From contig OX387602.1 in NCBI GenBank assembly GCA_947568835.1, positions 9,785,021 to 9,849,020 of the forward strand: 64,000 nucleotides of DNA, given 5' to 3'. How positions within the stretch are numbered: position 1 is the stretch's first letter; every line of letters starts with the position of its first letter. A program made the translations under genes and the position numbers. The stretch comes from Protonemura montana. Its lineage: Eukaryota > Arthropoda > Insecta > Plecoptera > Nemouridae. The notes below the pieces were generated by a model that was not told the origin of the DNA, did no database searches, and saw only the letters and a list, made by a program, of their open reading frames with translations. Shown one piece after another: positions 48,301 to 61,842 of this stretch.

Positions 48301-48477
48301 TGATGGTCAATTTTCTGCTGAGCAAACGAGTCGGCAACACGTGGTAATGGTAGGTGCCATCCGATGGCGCTTGCGGACGTCCTTTTGTAACGAACCTTGA
48401 CAATTAAATAATGACGTCTCAAAATACCGATACATGTATATTTGAGGTAAGCTTTAATGAAGATTAATTGGGTCTAG

Positions 48478-48530
48478 GTTTTATGTACTTTCTTCGTGGG
48501 AGGTTATTTATTGAAAGAGTCGGTATTTTA
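48478..48530 (+). repeat. Direct repeat, copy 2 (53 bases)
   Basis: Second copy of 48102-48154. It is embedded with the inverted arms in a 630-base mosaic that looks like the remains of a small non-autonomous element or a local rearrangement. Confidence 0.85.
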
Positions 48531-48698
48531 GACTACTTAGACCTAACCAGTCTAAAATGAGAGTTATCTGCGTGAAATAACGAAATAAAATTTCTGAACA
48601 CTTGAAACGACGGTTACTCCCCTCTAGTATCTTTCTCGATTTTTGTCGGTTGAGTAGACATATGGCGGCCATTTTGTTCGAAGACAATCTTAACATAC

Positions 48699-48729
48699 AC
48701 GCTGGACCTCTGACTCTATAAACTCGATG
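48699..48729 (-). repeat. Inverted repeat, right arm
   Basis: ACGCTGGACCTCTGAC then TATAAACTCGAT, the inverse of 48264-48300. Confidence 0.75.
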
Positions 48730-51700
48730 CTTTTACCTTTGATTCAGAGACGCGAGTTCGCATGCGGTAGCATTTGTCTTTCATTGCAAACAGAATCTGT
48801 ATTATGGATAGATACCGGTATGGAGCACCCATTACATTTTTACCTACTTGTTATCAAAGTATTTGCTTTAACCCTACTTACAGCGTGAACTATCGCACCC
48901 CGCTCTTTGATCGTTCTGTAATAACAGGCCAAATGAGCTCCCAATATCGGCCCACGAAAGGGGTACACTTTCATCTTTTAACAAGATCGATATGTACAAA
49001 AAAATCTCTATAAATATAATTCTGCACCAGCTAATATCTGACAAACAATTACCATTATTCTGCGTTAGTGTGGTTTTGCTCATAGCTAATCTCGCATTTT
49101 CTTTCGCTGAAAACTACTGTACGATTTAATTAGAAAACCAATTTCTTTGGCGTCTACGAGCAGCACACCATTTCATTTCGCTGTTCGAAATTCAAGTCAG
49201 CATTCTGTTAGCGTTCACAATTTATAGCTTTGCTTAATTTTGGGAAGCGAGGTGGCATGGCTTGTACACCGCCAGGCCTGCGTTCCACTCCGAGAAGGAA
49301 TAATCGCAATTGATTTTGCGGGCGATTTTTGTTTTCTCGCTTGCGAATTTCAATGGTACGGTAACTTTTCATTTAATTTCGTGATTACACCCTCGTTTTA
49401 TAGTTGGTGTTTATATTCACACATTTACCTAATGGAGCACGTGAGCATTAAACGGTTATACAGTCCAAGCGAAGGTACCTATACATCCAAACTTTTAATT
49501 CTCTTTATCGCTATTGGAACCGTTTCCTATTGTCTATCCAGTGCAGAAATAATATCGTGTAGTCAATTTTACATTCCTCGCATGGCTAAATTGACGAGTT
49601 TATAGTGTCTCCCGAAAATAGAGACAAGGATCCCAGGAGGAAATGCGTTTCTCTGGAAAAACACTAACTTCCATGATGTGATACTAGCACGTGAAACCAA
49701 TAGAATGTTCAGAGTGGGGCGTATCGACGTTATATCGTAAAAGCCAGCGAATTTCGGGTTTCAACGGCACTAGGGAAAAATAAATAGATAACCACGATGG
49801 TCCATGAAGTAGCGTAACTGCTTCATGTGTGGGCGACGTGGCGAGTTGTGAGCCGCTAGCGTTGATCGCGCTGCTGCTGTTGACGTTGAAGCTGCTCAAG
49901 TCGATCATTTTAACCCATCAACAAAGTGATTGGAACTTTCCATTTTCTTGATTATTTCAAAGAACGACGTTCTTGTGAGATAGCGTTGATTGTTCTGCTG
50001 AGATCTTTGTTTTGTTTCAAATGGTATAGCTGTCATGAGCGTGGTTGAATGAAAATGATTTAGCTCAAGTACAACTTGATCCAACGGCGAATAAATGTGT
50101 ATAGGGAATATTTCCGCCGATATTTCTCTGAGATGAAATCTTGGGAGGTGAGATATATTTTCCCATAAGATGAAACACACTTGGTAATCATGGTGCAGCT
50201 GTCTCGTATCAGCAATATTTCTTTAGCTTTTCCATTTATTTCCTGCTGAATTCACATCGATCGAAAAGCCAGATAGTGCAAAATAACTCTTTTCAATTGC
50301 CAGATTATAAGGCCAACAAACTTACTTAGTACACAATTTATTTGATCACAATTTATTTTATTTCCAAAAGAAATAAAAACACTTTCTTTTTTTTTGGAAA
50401 AAAACTTATACTATGAGGAAACACACGTAGTTTTTCATTTTCAACCGTAGTTGACAATCTGTTAGCTGGAAAATTACCCTTAATTTTCACAATTTCATCT
50501 TTCGCTAAGACCCCGGGGCGATTGCATAATGTTGTTGTCAAAATATTTCTCACATTCGACAACAAAACATTCATAGCACACGCGGACAGGTCATACTTAT
50601 TTTCAACGACACTCAAGGTCGCTTGCGGTGTTTTTGTCATTTTATATCATTACTCTTAGAGATTTGCTCAAGGTAGCTACCGGTGTCTGGTATCATCCGG
50701 GGACGTCTCACGAATACTAATTATAATGCACTCGTACTTGTACCTTCATGTATATACGTATTGCATTAGCATGTTTTTGCTCGTGTGCATAATAATGTTT
50801 GTTATATCAACGTATTGTTTGATAATGCCAATCTTCTTCGAGAACGTCCCTATGCCACACACGAGCTTGTTTCGCTTGTGGCTAAAGACGAGCTGAGGCA
50901 ATTCTCCACCAACCAATTACCTAACCAGTAGGTACTATTTTGGTATCACGAATTACGTTAATTATTCAACGTAGCTTTTAGAAGATAATGCGAGTTTTCA
51001 TGTAGAGTAAGTCACTATAATCACATTATCTACACTTTGGGCTACATGCACTGTGTGTGCGTTATATTGTATAGCCACAGCTAATATTATAGTACTAAAC
51101 CTACATCTAGTACCTACTGTGCATGAGGTAAACGTGTAAACAAGAACGCTCCTGGCGAAATTGGACGAAGTGACATGCAGAAACGAAGCATTGTAGTTTT
51201 CCTAACGTGTTCCTGCTAAACCTCACTAAAGTGGTCATTACGCACAGCCAGATTTTTTGTGCTGTGCATTCTGAAGATGCGTAATGCGCCTGTTGAACGC
51301 TCACGTTTCCTTTAAAGCAGCGAAGTCCGTGTTGAGGCAAAAAGATCTATTCTCTGGCAAATTATTCTACTTGTAGTGTTTAACCAGTAGTGATTGCAGC
51401 TCATAATCTACCAGAGTAACATGCTGCACTGAATATCTGCAGTAACAGTCGCGTTTGACATGCTTTCAGTGCAACATTTTAATTAATGATGAGTTGTGGG
51501 CGGCCTGTTGTTTGTCTAATTACGAAATTCGTGCGAAATTATGTGCTTAGTAAATGAACACGGCAGCGAGACAAACATCCCTCTTCGTATAAGCATATGC
51601 GGTTAATCAATCTTTCAAACACGAATCTTGCTGGGAGATATTTCGATAGACGTATGGTAGTCAAGATATAGAATTCTGTTGTTGCGTTAGCTGATGGCAC

Positions 51701-54332
51701 TTATAATCTCGGAAAACAGGAGCAGAATGTCGTTTCGTATGAACACCGGTTTTTCGTATCCCATTGTTTATTCGCCCTTAGCATCCCTGCTCCCACCAAA
51801 CAAGCTAGTACCTACTTGGAGTTTGATAAGAGGATTAGCTATAAGGTATATTCGAGTTGCAGAAGCATTGTTCAACTCGTGCTGCTCGCGCTCTACACAC
51901 CCAGCCATTCACGTTCCAAAATTATGGGAAAACTCTCAACTCGGTTTACGTACCATCTCACACTTTACAAAGATTCCTTTTTTCGTGACTAGAGACAGAT
52001 TTCGTGCTAATAAACACCGCGACGCCACCTCGCAGTGACGTCGGCCTCCTTATAGTGGCCATGTGCAGTCGCCGAATCTTCGCAAAAACCCAAAAGCCTT
52101 AGCCGTTGTCACGCTACCCCCACCTCGGCCATTTCTCATTTCAATTTTTGCAACCGATATTCCCTGCATTTTATATACGCTTTTCCGTTTTTCCATTCGA
52201 ATACCAGCCCATAACTCACATTTGTGTCTATCACTGTGTGCTTTTTTGAGCCGAGGCCAAAGCTCTTCGGCAGCTTTAAAAATCATTGTAGGAGAAATCA
52301 CGGGTGAAACCGGGTGGTAGCCTGGAACGTTGGGTTTATCCGCGATGGAATCTTAAATCGGTTGGTGTCTCCTCGGCGTCGGAAGATCACTGAGGATTGG
52401 CATTGTGGGACGGCCGGCCCCCGAGGTCTATAGAGTCAGCAGTCTCGGTAATTCCCGGTGAATATCGCGAGAGATTACCCGGGAGGGTTGAAGTGGCGTA
52501 TTGGAAAATGTTGTGCCCGCCAAAACCCCTTTCCACTAGCCCCCAAATACCACGCGCTTCACATATCGCCAGTGTACGGCCCATCAAATAATAAGCACTG
52601 ACAAGCTAAATCGTCCAGTATGCTTTGATTTTTGTCAAAAAGCCGTTGGTAAATCCCTTGGTTTCGTTCAAGCAATTGATTCAGTCGATGGACTGATACA
52701 AAAATGATTTAACGTGGAAACTCGTTGCGTGTGATGCTTATATGGACGTACCATTTTTTTACGAATGCTTGTAACGAAATAGTGCTAACATTTTCCCATG
52801 TCATTTTCTCTGTGGTATTTCGCCTCAACAAAGTTTTAGTTACGCCACTGCAAACATGGTCTTCCTACTGTTGACTTTAAAGGAGCATTGTCTTGCCATG
52901 CCAAGTGTCGCGCATGAATTTATTCCAGTGCTCCTTGGTTTCTGCTAGCTCACAATTGCCCCTGGTCATATTCCGGTGCACTTTGTGCAACGACGCCAGC
53001 CGAACCCACGCCAGCCTCCGAACTTGCTAGTTTTGCTACATTTTGTGGCTCCCTATTTGTATTGTGCACTTCATTATGCAAAGTCACAATGTCTCTGCGG
53101 CCAGTTTCTCTAACTATACAGTGAATAATAAATGTGATATATGACTTTGGTTGAAAATTTAATCAAAATTGTTTGTCACCGCTTATGAAACTATTTTCGC
53201 CTTCCATGCACAGAAGGAATTGAATATTTTTCATGCTTCCTTGAAGTCGGTTTACATTTGGTTTTCTTTCATTTTAAAATGGATCATGGCTGTATATCTG
53301 ATATACGGGGACAAAGTGCATTGGTAAGCATATATGTATTTTACGTATTTATACTGCAATACGTCTTGCCCAGAAAGTTGCAATGTATTTTATCAAAGAT
53401 CACGGTTCTCGGAAATAGTCTAGTTCATACATTGACTCTCCTGGTATTACACTTTTGAGTCCTTTGATCTATTGGATTCAGCTCAGGTTGTTTAGCTTCT
53501 CTGCCATCCTCCCTCGCAAAATTGCACGGTGCAGCTGAGTTTCATCAAGGTGTCACTAGATGCATTTGTACGGTGCAATTTGCATACACCGACAACGAAT
53601 TTATCGCAATACAGTAAGCTTCAAAATGCACGATAGTGCCAAGCTTAAATCGTCGACGTACAATATATTTACCATTTCACGTGATAAGAGACAATAGATT
53701 GGTGTAATGCGAGTACATGGACACACCATGGACAGGATGGTACTACGTAATATTTACTCTGTGCATTATCATCGCGGTTTTTCCCTCTCGGCACTCCTCG
53801 ACGTGTTTTATTTTTCGAAATATATTATTCTACTACAATTGGGCGATAGAGCACGCAGTGTATTTATTTAAAACCGATGCGATGCTCGACAAAAATTGAC
53901 TGCAATTGCGCACAAAAAAAAAGAGTGCAAATGTAAACCCGCATGCTGAGAATTGCCGTGGTACAGTTGGCACTATTTTTGTGTTTGGTTTATTCAGGTC
54001 GAATGGTTTGTTAAGGGCGAGTTAAGCTTATTGGAGGGGTGCACAATCGGGATGCCGATAAATTAATCTCTTCACTTTATTATCGCGCGATAGCTAGAAT
54101 ACCGCGAGTGACTATAAATGTATAATTTAATTTATTTTAATCTCGCGTAACATACTTCTCTGGGGTTAGCGCGTATACCCCTGCTAACGAAGAGAGTTAG
54201 ATGGGTTAATTACTTCTGAAGTACACCCGTTTAATCTTTTCTACCTGCTGCGTACAGCCGCTCCTTGTAGACTCCCTCAGCTGTTAATTATACCAACGGC
54301 GTTGAATGAAATTATGCCAAAAAGTGTAAAAG
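48730..54332 (+). other. Giant intron, part 7: no gene seen
   Basis: AT-rich, non-coding. The longest open frame (49240-49605) encodes a hydrophobic string with no recognisable pattern and is rejected as a gene. Confidence 0.65.
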
Positions 54333-54369
54333 TGCGTACCCTGCCGACGCGTCGTCGACAGGGTACGCA
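54333..54369. repeat. Perfect 11-bp GC-rich hairpin
   Basis: TGCGTACCCTG and CAGGGTACGCA flank a 15-base loop that itself contains the palindrome CGACGCGTCG. GC-rich in an AT-rich intron. No T run follows, so it is not an obvious terminator. Confidence 0.8.
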
Positions 54370-56735
54370 GCGCTGCGCGGCGCGTCGGGGAATCAAGTTA
54401 TTAATCACATTCAGATCGGAAGAGAAGAGAGACGTCTTTAATTAGTACGTCATCGGCGTTGATGGTGACACAATGCGAGAAACGACAAAGTTCTTGGTGT
54501 TTCTTATTTCCTCTCGAGATTCTGACAAAGATGAATGACGTACGATTGCGCTTTCTTCGTGGTTTTACTTGGTTCTGGTGACAAATGAATGGAATAACAC
54601 GTGTCACGTTCTACGCGGACTTTCGGATTCAAGTTTTCCCGGTCGGAAAATACATTATGTGACACGATGCGTTATAAATATTTAAAATACAGCCACAGGT
54701 CGATAGATATTTTTTATGCCTAGTATTGGAAAAAAAATGTTCCTTTCCACGTGGAGTATGCTAGTTTTTATTTCTAAAAAAAAAATCTGCTTGGAATTTA
54801 TATTGGCATTCATTCATGCAGTGTGCAATCTGAAGATAAGGAATTTCAATTTTAAATCAAATTTTTTCTTGGACTTGCATGTTTTTGCTCGCGTGATATG
54901 CAAACTTTGAAACAACATTTTGAGTAGTTTTTCTCGACAAAGCGTTTCAGGGACGAAGCCAGCCCACCGGCTGAAGGAGAATTGTTTTCTAACATTAAAC
55001 AATTCTTCCCACCCGCTTGCCTTGTGGCTATCGAAACATCACGCAGAAACTATGACGGATACCCTCATCAAACGCTGGATAAAACAAATGTTTGCCATCC
55101 TTCCAGCAAGTCAGATGGATACATATTAAACAATGATGTATTGGAAATAAAATAATAATAATATGTTACCAAACCAACCCATGGCCACATCGTCTTAAAA
55201 AATTAAAACTTCATTGAGAGAATTTTCTTCGCCTTGCAGAAGCGTTCCGCCACCCTCCCGTAACCTTGAAACCCACGCTCATCGCGTAATCCAATCGCAG
55301 CACTGAAACGAAAACTGCCCCTGCTTTCCCTCTTGCACAAAACTTTACCGAATACACGCCGTTGTCCCGCTCCACCCTCCATTCGATTGACTCCTGCCTC
55401 GTCTTGTTGCATTACCGTGTACGCAATGCTGCATGCATAATTCATGACGTCTCCGCGACCGCCGCGACGGCGTCGCCGTTTTCGCGGTAATATCGAGTTT
55501 TGAGTCGTTAACCGTGCTTGTCTAGGTCAGGCAAAACATGGTCAGGGTCAGGTGTTGGTCGAGCCCACATGGCGGGGTCGCCGTCGAACTCCTAACTCGG
55601 ATTGCGAATCGATCGATTGACATTGATCCTCTGTGGCTTTTGCGAATTCGATATTGCTTGATCAACTGCTGTTTTTGTCCAACTCTGAAACCACAATCTT
55701 CTTTCGAAGATCGCATATTTATGGTTTAGATGTAGCGGATTGTGGAAATCGAACCCCGAATTTTGAAAACCACGACTCCCTCGAAAGTTTATTAAGCAAG
55801 TTGAGCTGGCTGATCTCCTCGTTGCTTCTGTTAACTGGGATACTATTTTTGCATCAACTTTGATCCGTGGTTCACTTCACCTTGTACTTAGTAGGTTTCC
55901 ATTACAACTTAGACCTCCGACTGGTTAATTATGACGTGCTACGGAACCATAAGTAACTTGATATCAAATAATTTCATTAAATGGTAATGTAATACACCCT
56001 GCTTACCCTTGGGATTAGCCTTAGATTTTATAAATCCGCGCTATAATAGGAAATACATCTTATTAATCGTACGTATGGACTTGGGAACGGTTCAAATATG
56101 GATGCATAATTCTATGTAATTGTAATGACCTATATTACACATGTCAATTTGTTCACATGGTTTTCAAGCCTGTGAATCATTTCCATGCTGATGTTGCGCA
56201 CAAATTCACACATGCCCTAATTGAGACAATATCTTCACGGTGCACGTCGATCCCGTGTAAGAGAGAGATGCTTTCGACACGTACAAACAATACTTTATAC
56301 ATTGCAGAAAAGACTGAGACCTGTGCTGAGACTAATATCAAGCTGTGTAAGAAAGCCAATATTGGCGCAACAAACCACACACCTCATATCTCAATTCCAA
56401 CATAGCAAACACTAGTCACACCCGGAGTACGATTCTTGTTTACTTTAATTTTTACAATATCCTCAGGTGATGTAGATGATTTGTCCATCCTTAAAGGCCA
56501 GCACTCTAAATTATTAAAATAATTCGTTAGCAGGAACTTACTTCAGACAAAGAGCTCGTTTAAGAATCAGAAAAATGATGTATTGTTCACGCTCGTTTTA
56601 GCTACAAGATCAAATAGCAGATCCGGTACGTAATAGTCTCGCAGTCGAAAGTGCTTGCATCTAATTCTATTGTCACATTCAAAGCTCTTAGCATCTTCCA
56701 CCGAAAATGATCACGAATAATAGAATGCCGATGTT
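54370..56735 (+). other. Giant intron, part 8: no gene seen
   Basis: AT-rich except for a CpG patch near 55446-55490. No gene supported. Confidence 0.65.
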
Positions 56736-57480
56736 ACGGCAACGTCGGATCGATCGGAGACGCGAATTTCGCCTTGCCCCTTTCGGAAGTGCATGGTCCA
56801 TCGAGTTAATCGTCATCCATATCGGACATCGGAAGACCACGAAGGTCGCCGATACGAAGCTCGCTCGTAGTATTCGCGGTGTTTTTCGAGGGCGTCAACT
56901 GATTACGAATGATTCGTCATGATCTGTCATGGATTGGTTCGACCGGTCGGTCGGCTGCGAAAGAAAGGAAGAAAGGAAGGAGGTGAGCACCGCGAACGTG
57001 AAGGCCAGTGTCGGCTGTTCGCGCAGAAGGGCAACATCTTCTCCATCCTCTGCCGATCTCCTCTCGTGGTGGACGCTTGCACCGAGCTGGCCAGACGAAG
57101 GAAATACCAGCTGAGAGCTAGTTTACGACCGACTAGAGTTCAACTAGGTTTGCAGCCACAACAAGTCGGTAATCGACCTAAGTAGGTACTGGTCGCGGAG
57201 CACAACGTAGTACTCGGATCACTTGTTTGTGAATTCGGGCAACGCTCTCCGTTACCGCGTGTGATTTAAATCAGTAATTAGTTGAGAGAAATTAAAAACT
57301 ATTTTTATAAATTCCAGAAATTCAAAGTTCTAAAACGTGAAATTAGAAAGTGAATTATTTCATATTCCATTGTACTTCCTCGTGTGCCTTTTTATGAAGC
57401 AGTAAAGTGAACACTCGCGTTTGCTCGTCCTGGTAACGATGTTCAGTTTGCTGGTGCTCGACGCAAAGTTTGTGAAGAGT
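56736..57480 (+). promoter_or_regulatory. CpG-rich region, possible promoter
   Basis: 56736-57000 is unusually dense in CG dinucleotides for this intron, followed by a purine-rich GGAA/GAAA stretch (56962-56982). Initiator-like TCAGT strings occur at about 57271 and 57444. A donor-like GTGAGC follows AAGGAG near 56980. No TATA box or open frame settles it, so this is a composition-based suggestion only. Confidence 0.25.
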
Positions 57481-58102
57481 GATATATTATTATTTGCGAG
57501 TTTTAGTCAACTTTGATTGATCATCGTTTTCACACATCAAAAACATGCATGCGACATAACTCTGTTAAATAATTCAGTTCGGGGTGCAGTGTCACATCAT
57601 TTTATCGTGCGTGTGCTATACTGCGTGTGTCGAATGCGTGCGAATATGCGCGAGCACTCGACCCAAGTCTGCGTCTGCTGCGTAACATTGATCGACATTC
57701 CCAGGGGCAGCGCGTTTTTTGTTGTGGAAAATCTGCGAATTCTTTAATTATTTAAATTGCCATTGACGGCCAACTTTTTGTTTTTGTACTCGGACATTAG
57801 CAAATCGCGCGTGCAAAGTTTCGGGACACCGAAGAGTGTATATTTTGTCGTACTCTCCGTGCGACACGTTTTTGCCAAATGAACAGGGCTACCGTTTAGC
57901 TGGGCATGCACGACAATGTTTTACCTTGCAAACTTTATTATGAACGAGCGAAATTCTTGGCAGTCAAGATTGGTGTTTAGCAATGACCTTTCTGCAGCGA
58001 AATGCAGCCGGCCCTGACGCTCGAGCTCTGCGCGCCATGCCAATAACCTAATGAAAAAAATAAATAAGAAAAACAAAGTGCTACTCTACTAATTCACTTT
58101 CA
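57481..58102 (+). other. Giant intron, part 9: possible leader region
   Basis: No gene supported. If the promoter suggestion at 56736-57480 and the mini exon at 58103-58118 are real, this would be their 5' leader; nothing in the sequence proves that. Confidence 0.4.
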
Positions 58103-58118
58103 ATGGAAGTTCTACGCT
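58103..58118 (+). CDS. Possible mini start exon (MEVLR)
   Basis: ATG GAA GTT CTA CGC T followed by the consensus donor GTAAGT. It would contribute five residues and one base, in phase 1, the phase the 61843 acceptor requires (T plus GC gives Cys). The ATG context TTTCAATGG is acceptable. Such a short string can arise by chance, so this is only a candidate. Confidence 0.2.
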
Positions 58119-61100
58119 GTAAGTTTGCAATTTTATCTGATTTATTTTCAATTTTTCTACGATGTTTCAAGTGACATTAGAAAATTAGATCATCTTTATT
58201 TCACACTTCGAACTTTCGAAGCTACCACCCAGAACGTACCATATCCTATCAGATTAGCTTTCTTTGCGGTATGCCTAACAACGTCACAGAGGGTTTATTT
58301 TCATCATTTACGCGAGATTAGAACATGACCGGCTATTTTTAGAACGGCATATTAGCTTATTGTATACCGCAATGAACAGTGCGGTTTATTTCCAGCCAGC
58401 TGGAACTCACCTCGACTCTCTGAAAGAACTCACGTGGGTTTTAATTAATCTGCATTCTGTCATCCTCCATCGCGATGTCAATCACGTCACGGGAGTTGCA
58501 CGGAGCCGCAAAGCCAGGAGCAGTATTATAATTTACAGAAGCTATTTGCCGAAGAAGGCGCATTTGAAGTCGACCATTTGTCATCGTCTGCGCTAGCAGC
58601 TCGCTGCGCACAGCACAGAGACAGGAGCGAGGTCCTAACTCTGGCGGTAACAAATACGCTTCGAAATTAGTCGTTCCGGGACTTTTATGTCTGTCCCGTA
58701 TTCTCCGAGGATTGTTTTTGGCTGGAAATGAACTCTCCGCGTTCAATTTTGAGAAAAGCATCGTTACCGATGCTGTTTCCATTCGGAAACCAGACGACAT
58801 AGTATACGTCTTTACGTCTCTTTCTTTTTGTTGTCAATAGACTTTACTTAACAAGTTAAAAAGTTTCAGTGGGACAAAGTTGGACACGTGAAAACTGTCA
58901 GGAAAGTTTGTGAACGAACGAATGCGACTGACATCATTTCGTCGCGTCCCACAGCACCCATAGGTAAATTTATCGGGCTTCTAACGTCAGCGTCTACGCC
59001 CTATACGAACCCTCCGTAAAAATAGCGATGCGTACTGAAATACAATGATTGCCGGGGAGACCTGCCCATCCTGTGCATCTCTTTTGTCGAGCCGTGTTGC
59101 CGCGTAGTTATATCGTGCGTCCTTGGTAGTAATTAGTGTCTGGTAATGAGTACAATAAGTACTAACTCCCTGGCATGCAGGCGTAAACACGAGGCTTTTC
59201 GTTCTTACATGTGAAAAAGTTAAGCGGACAATCCATATATTTTAACTTTTCATCCACGAGGGAGAAGATGCACGGAAGTTAGCAGTGTATGGACCACGGC
59301 ATGAGCATGCTATCAGCTTCACTACCATCTTGTCACAGGTCCGCAAAACACTGTTATCGCTTTTATCAGGTTTGTTCGTGAAAGTTACACATACGAAGTA
59401 AGTTCGTTAGACCATCAATCTTGTCGGTAATCTGCCTGTTCGGTTCCCGTTCCTCCCGGTCCATGGCCGCGCCGCCACACTGCCTGCCAAGTCAATAAGA
59501 CGAATGCTTGCTGAACAATTGAAAAAACGCCGGTGTCCTGATGCTTTACCGTGTGATTTCGGCTGGAACAAAAACGTTGCCATCTCGACATTTAAAATAT
59601 TTTAACTCGTTTATAATGGTTTAGAATCGTCGCTTCTTGTTATCTATTTTTCACCGAAGGAGGTGTATTATAAGAAGGTAGCTAGCTTGCTTGCTTGCTT
59701 GTTCTTTATCGTTTGTCATGTTTGAAGAGCGTTGTCTCATCCATCCAAAAAACGTTCTGCTTGCCGCACTTCGGGAAATCTCAGGAGCACGTCGGTCCAT
59801 TAGCTACTCTCTTGGTTAGCCCCCGTGTCTAGGCCCAAACTGCCACTGTTCCACCCCCGTCGCCTCCAACCCCCTCGATTTTCAATTTATTTCGACGCCT
59901 CGTGATTGGCATGCAAGGCGACGGTGAACATTATTCAATACTTTTTGTCGGTGCCGCATGATGGAAGCACTCTGGAGACTTTGCCCAATTAATGCCGTCG
60001 CCGTCGGTTGGTCGCGACGTCGGGAAGGCGAAAGAGACTGCAAGCCGAGAGATTTCTATTTATATATCGCATCGGGCAATAACTCCTCTCCAGTCCAGCA
60101 GCTGGGTGAATTGGACCGGGAATCGAACCTAGAAGCCACTCGAGTATTGCAAAACGGATACCTTATGGAGAACATGGAATGCAGTGCATTGCGATTATGT
60201 TTCATTAACTCATTAACGCCCAAAAGAAAACTACGTGCAAAAATTATGTTTAAATGTTATTGATTATGACATATTGAGCAAATTAACATATAAGAAAACA
60301 ATAAAAAAAAAAACCTCAAACTAAGAAAATAAAGGGGTGCACACGACTGTGTAGGTACACACCGTGGGTGGTTAAGGAGTGATACCTTTTGTCCAGAGCA
60401 AGGTATCTCAAGACGTTTTCTTACAAAGTTCAAATCCCCAGCGACTTCGGTTGAGGCAAATAACATACCGCAGAGGTTTTTCTTCGCAAAATCTTCAATT
60501 TCACCTACCCCCGATTTTTTTATTATTATTTTTTTATTTTATTTTGTTTTTTGTTTGTTTGAGCTTTAGGGGCCAAACGCCTGCTCAGAATTGAACACAC
60601 TTTTCAGAGCACATTTTTGTGTTTTAAACTCATACCTATACCGCGTTTTTTGAAAAAAATCGGTCAAATAGTTGTGGAACTATTCAAAATGTAAGAACAT
60701 TTTCAAATTAAATTAAGGAACTTTTCGGAGTTTATAGCTTGGCCAGTCGGAAATAATGAAAATACTTGGGACTTGCTCACTTATGACAGTTAGCAAATTT
60801 TTTGGCAGATATTTTACTATTCTCGTTTTGAGAGGATCAACGGGAATTATATACTGTAGTTGACCTGCCGCAATAAGCAATGTTTGACGGCCAGGTACCC
60901 ATTGTACATGGCTTGTGCACAGGGCAAGGGCACTAAATTAAAACAAAAATAAAACCAATAATTAAAAAATAATAAATATAAGCAATGAAATATGACCTTG
61001 CACACGGTAGTTGGAAAATAGTGTCATGCAAATATATCGCGTTCATAAAAATAAATACGTAAAAATATTTTATTATTTATAATAAAAAGTTGTAGAAGTA

Positions 61101-61842
61101 TTTTCCCTATATAATCTTGTTTTAAATCAATATTACAGTGAAAAGCCAATGCCATTTATCCACACATTATTTTTAATTATAATTTTTGCAGTTCAATAAT
61201 AACATTTAGTTTCAAAATAATCAATTACTTATAAAAATCATAGCAAGAAATCATCAAATCACGCTTGGAACAAGTTTTCACAAGCGTATACGGTGGGCGG
61301 TAAAGGGTTGCAGTTCGGATGCCTCTTTGCAGAGTAGTCTGGCCCAGTGCAATTGCTATGGGTTAAGTTCGGGGGCTGAGCCGAGAACTACCGTACTATT
61401 TCTTCGCATCGTATACACACGATGAAACCCATGAGAAAACATAGGAAGCTCGTTATTCTAAAATGAACTTCTAAAACAAAATTTCATCTAGAGACAAGAG
61501 AATTGTTTGTGTGGAACAGAGCAAATAATGCAATGACGCCAATGCCCATTTTCTTCTCTTATAAAACCTTTATGCGACGTTTATTTCTGGATATTTCCTT
61601 TCATCTAAATCAAAGAGAATATTGCTCCTTTGACATGTCCCATCCCATTCCAGCTGTAACTTTTGGATGATTTATCGGCTTTAGTATTCCCGGAGCCTGA
61701 CTTTGACATATAAATTCCGAGTGACTGCTATGTAACTCGTTACTCATTCGCAATGGATTCTCAAACACAATTAGCTTCTTTGCTTATTTACGTTCAAGGT
61801 CTGTACACTTCTCTAACAGCTCTCTCTCAATTCTTCCCTTAG
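58119..61842 (+). other. Giant intron, last part
   Basis: AT-rich DNA with a GCTT microsatellite at 59685-59700 and no supported gene. It ends with the polypyrimidine tract and acceptor TCTTCCCTTAG at 61842. Confidence 0.7.

Noticed and set aside
49240-49605. 121-codon open frame with hydrophobic stretches
   Set aside because: Looks like AT-rich non-coding translation; no recognisable membrane-protein family or context.
58441-58800. 119-codon minus-strand open frame
   Set aside because: No domain, no splice or promoter support; length is within chance for this base composition.
59958-60263. 101-codon open frame
   Set aside because: No family similarity recognised and no splice-site or promoter support.
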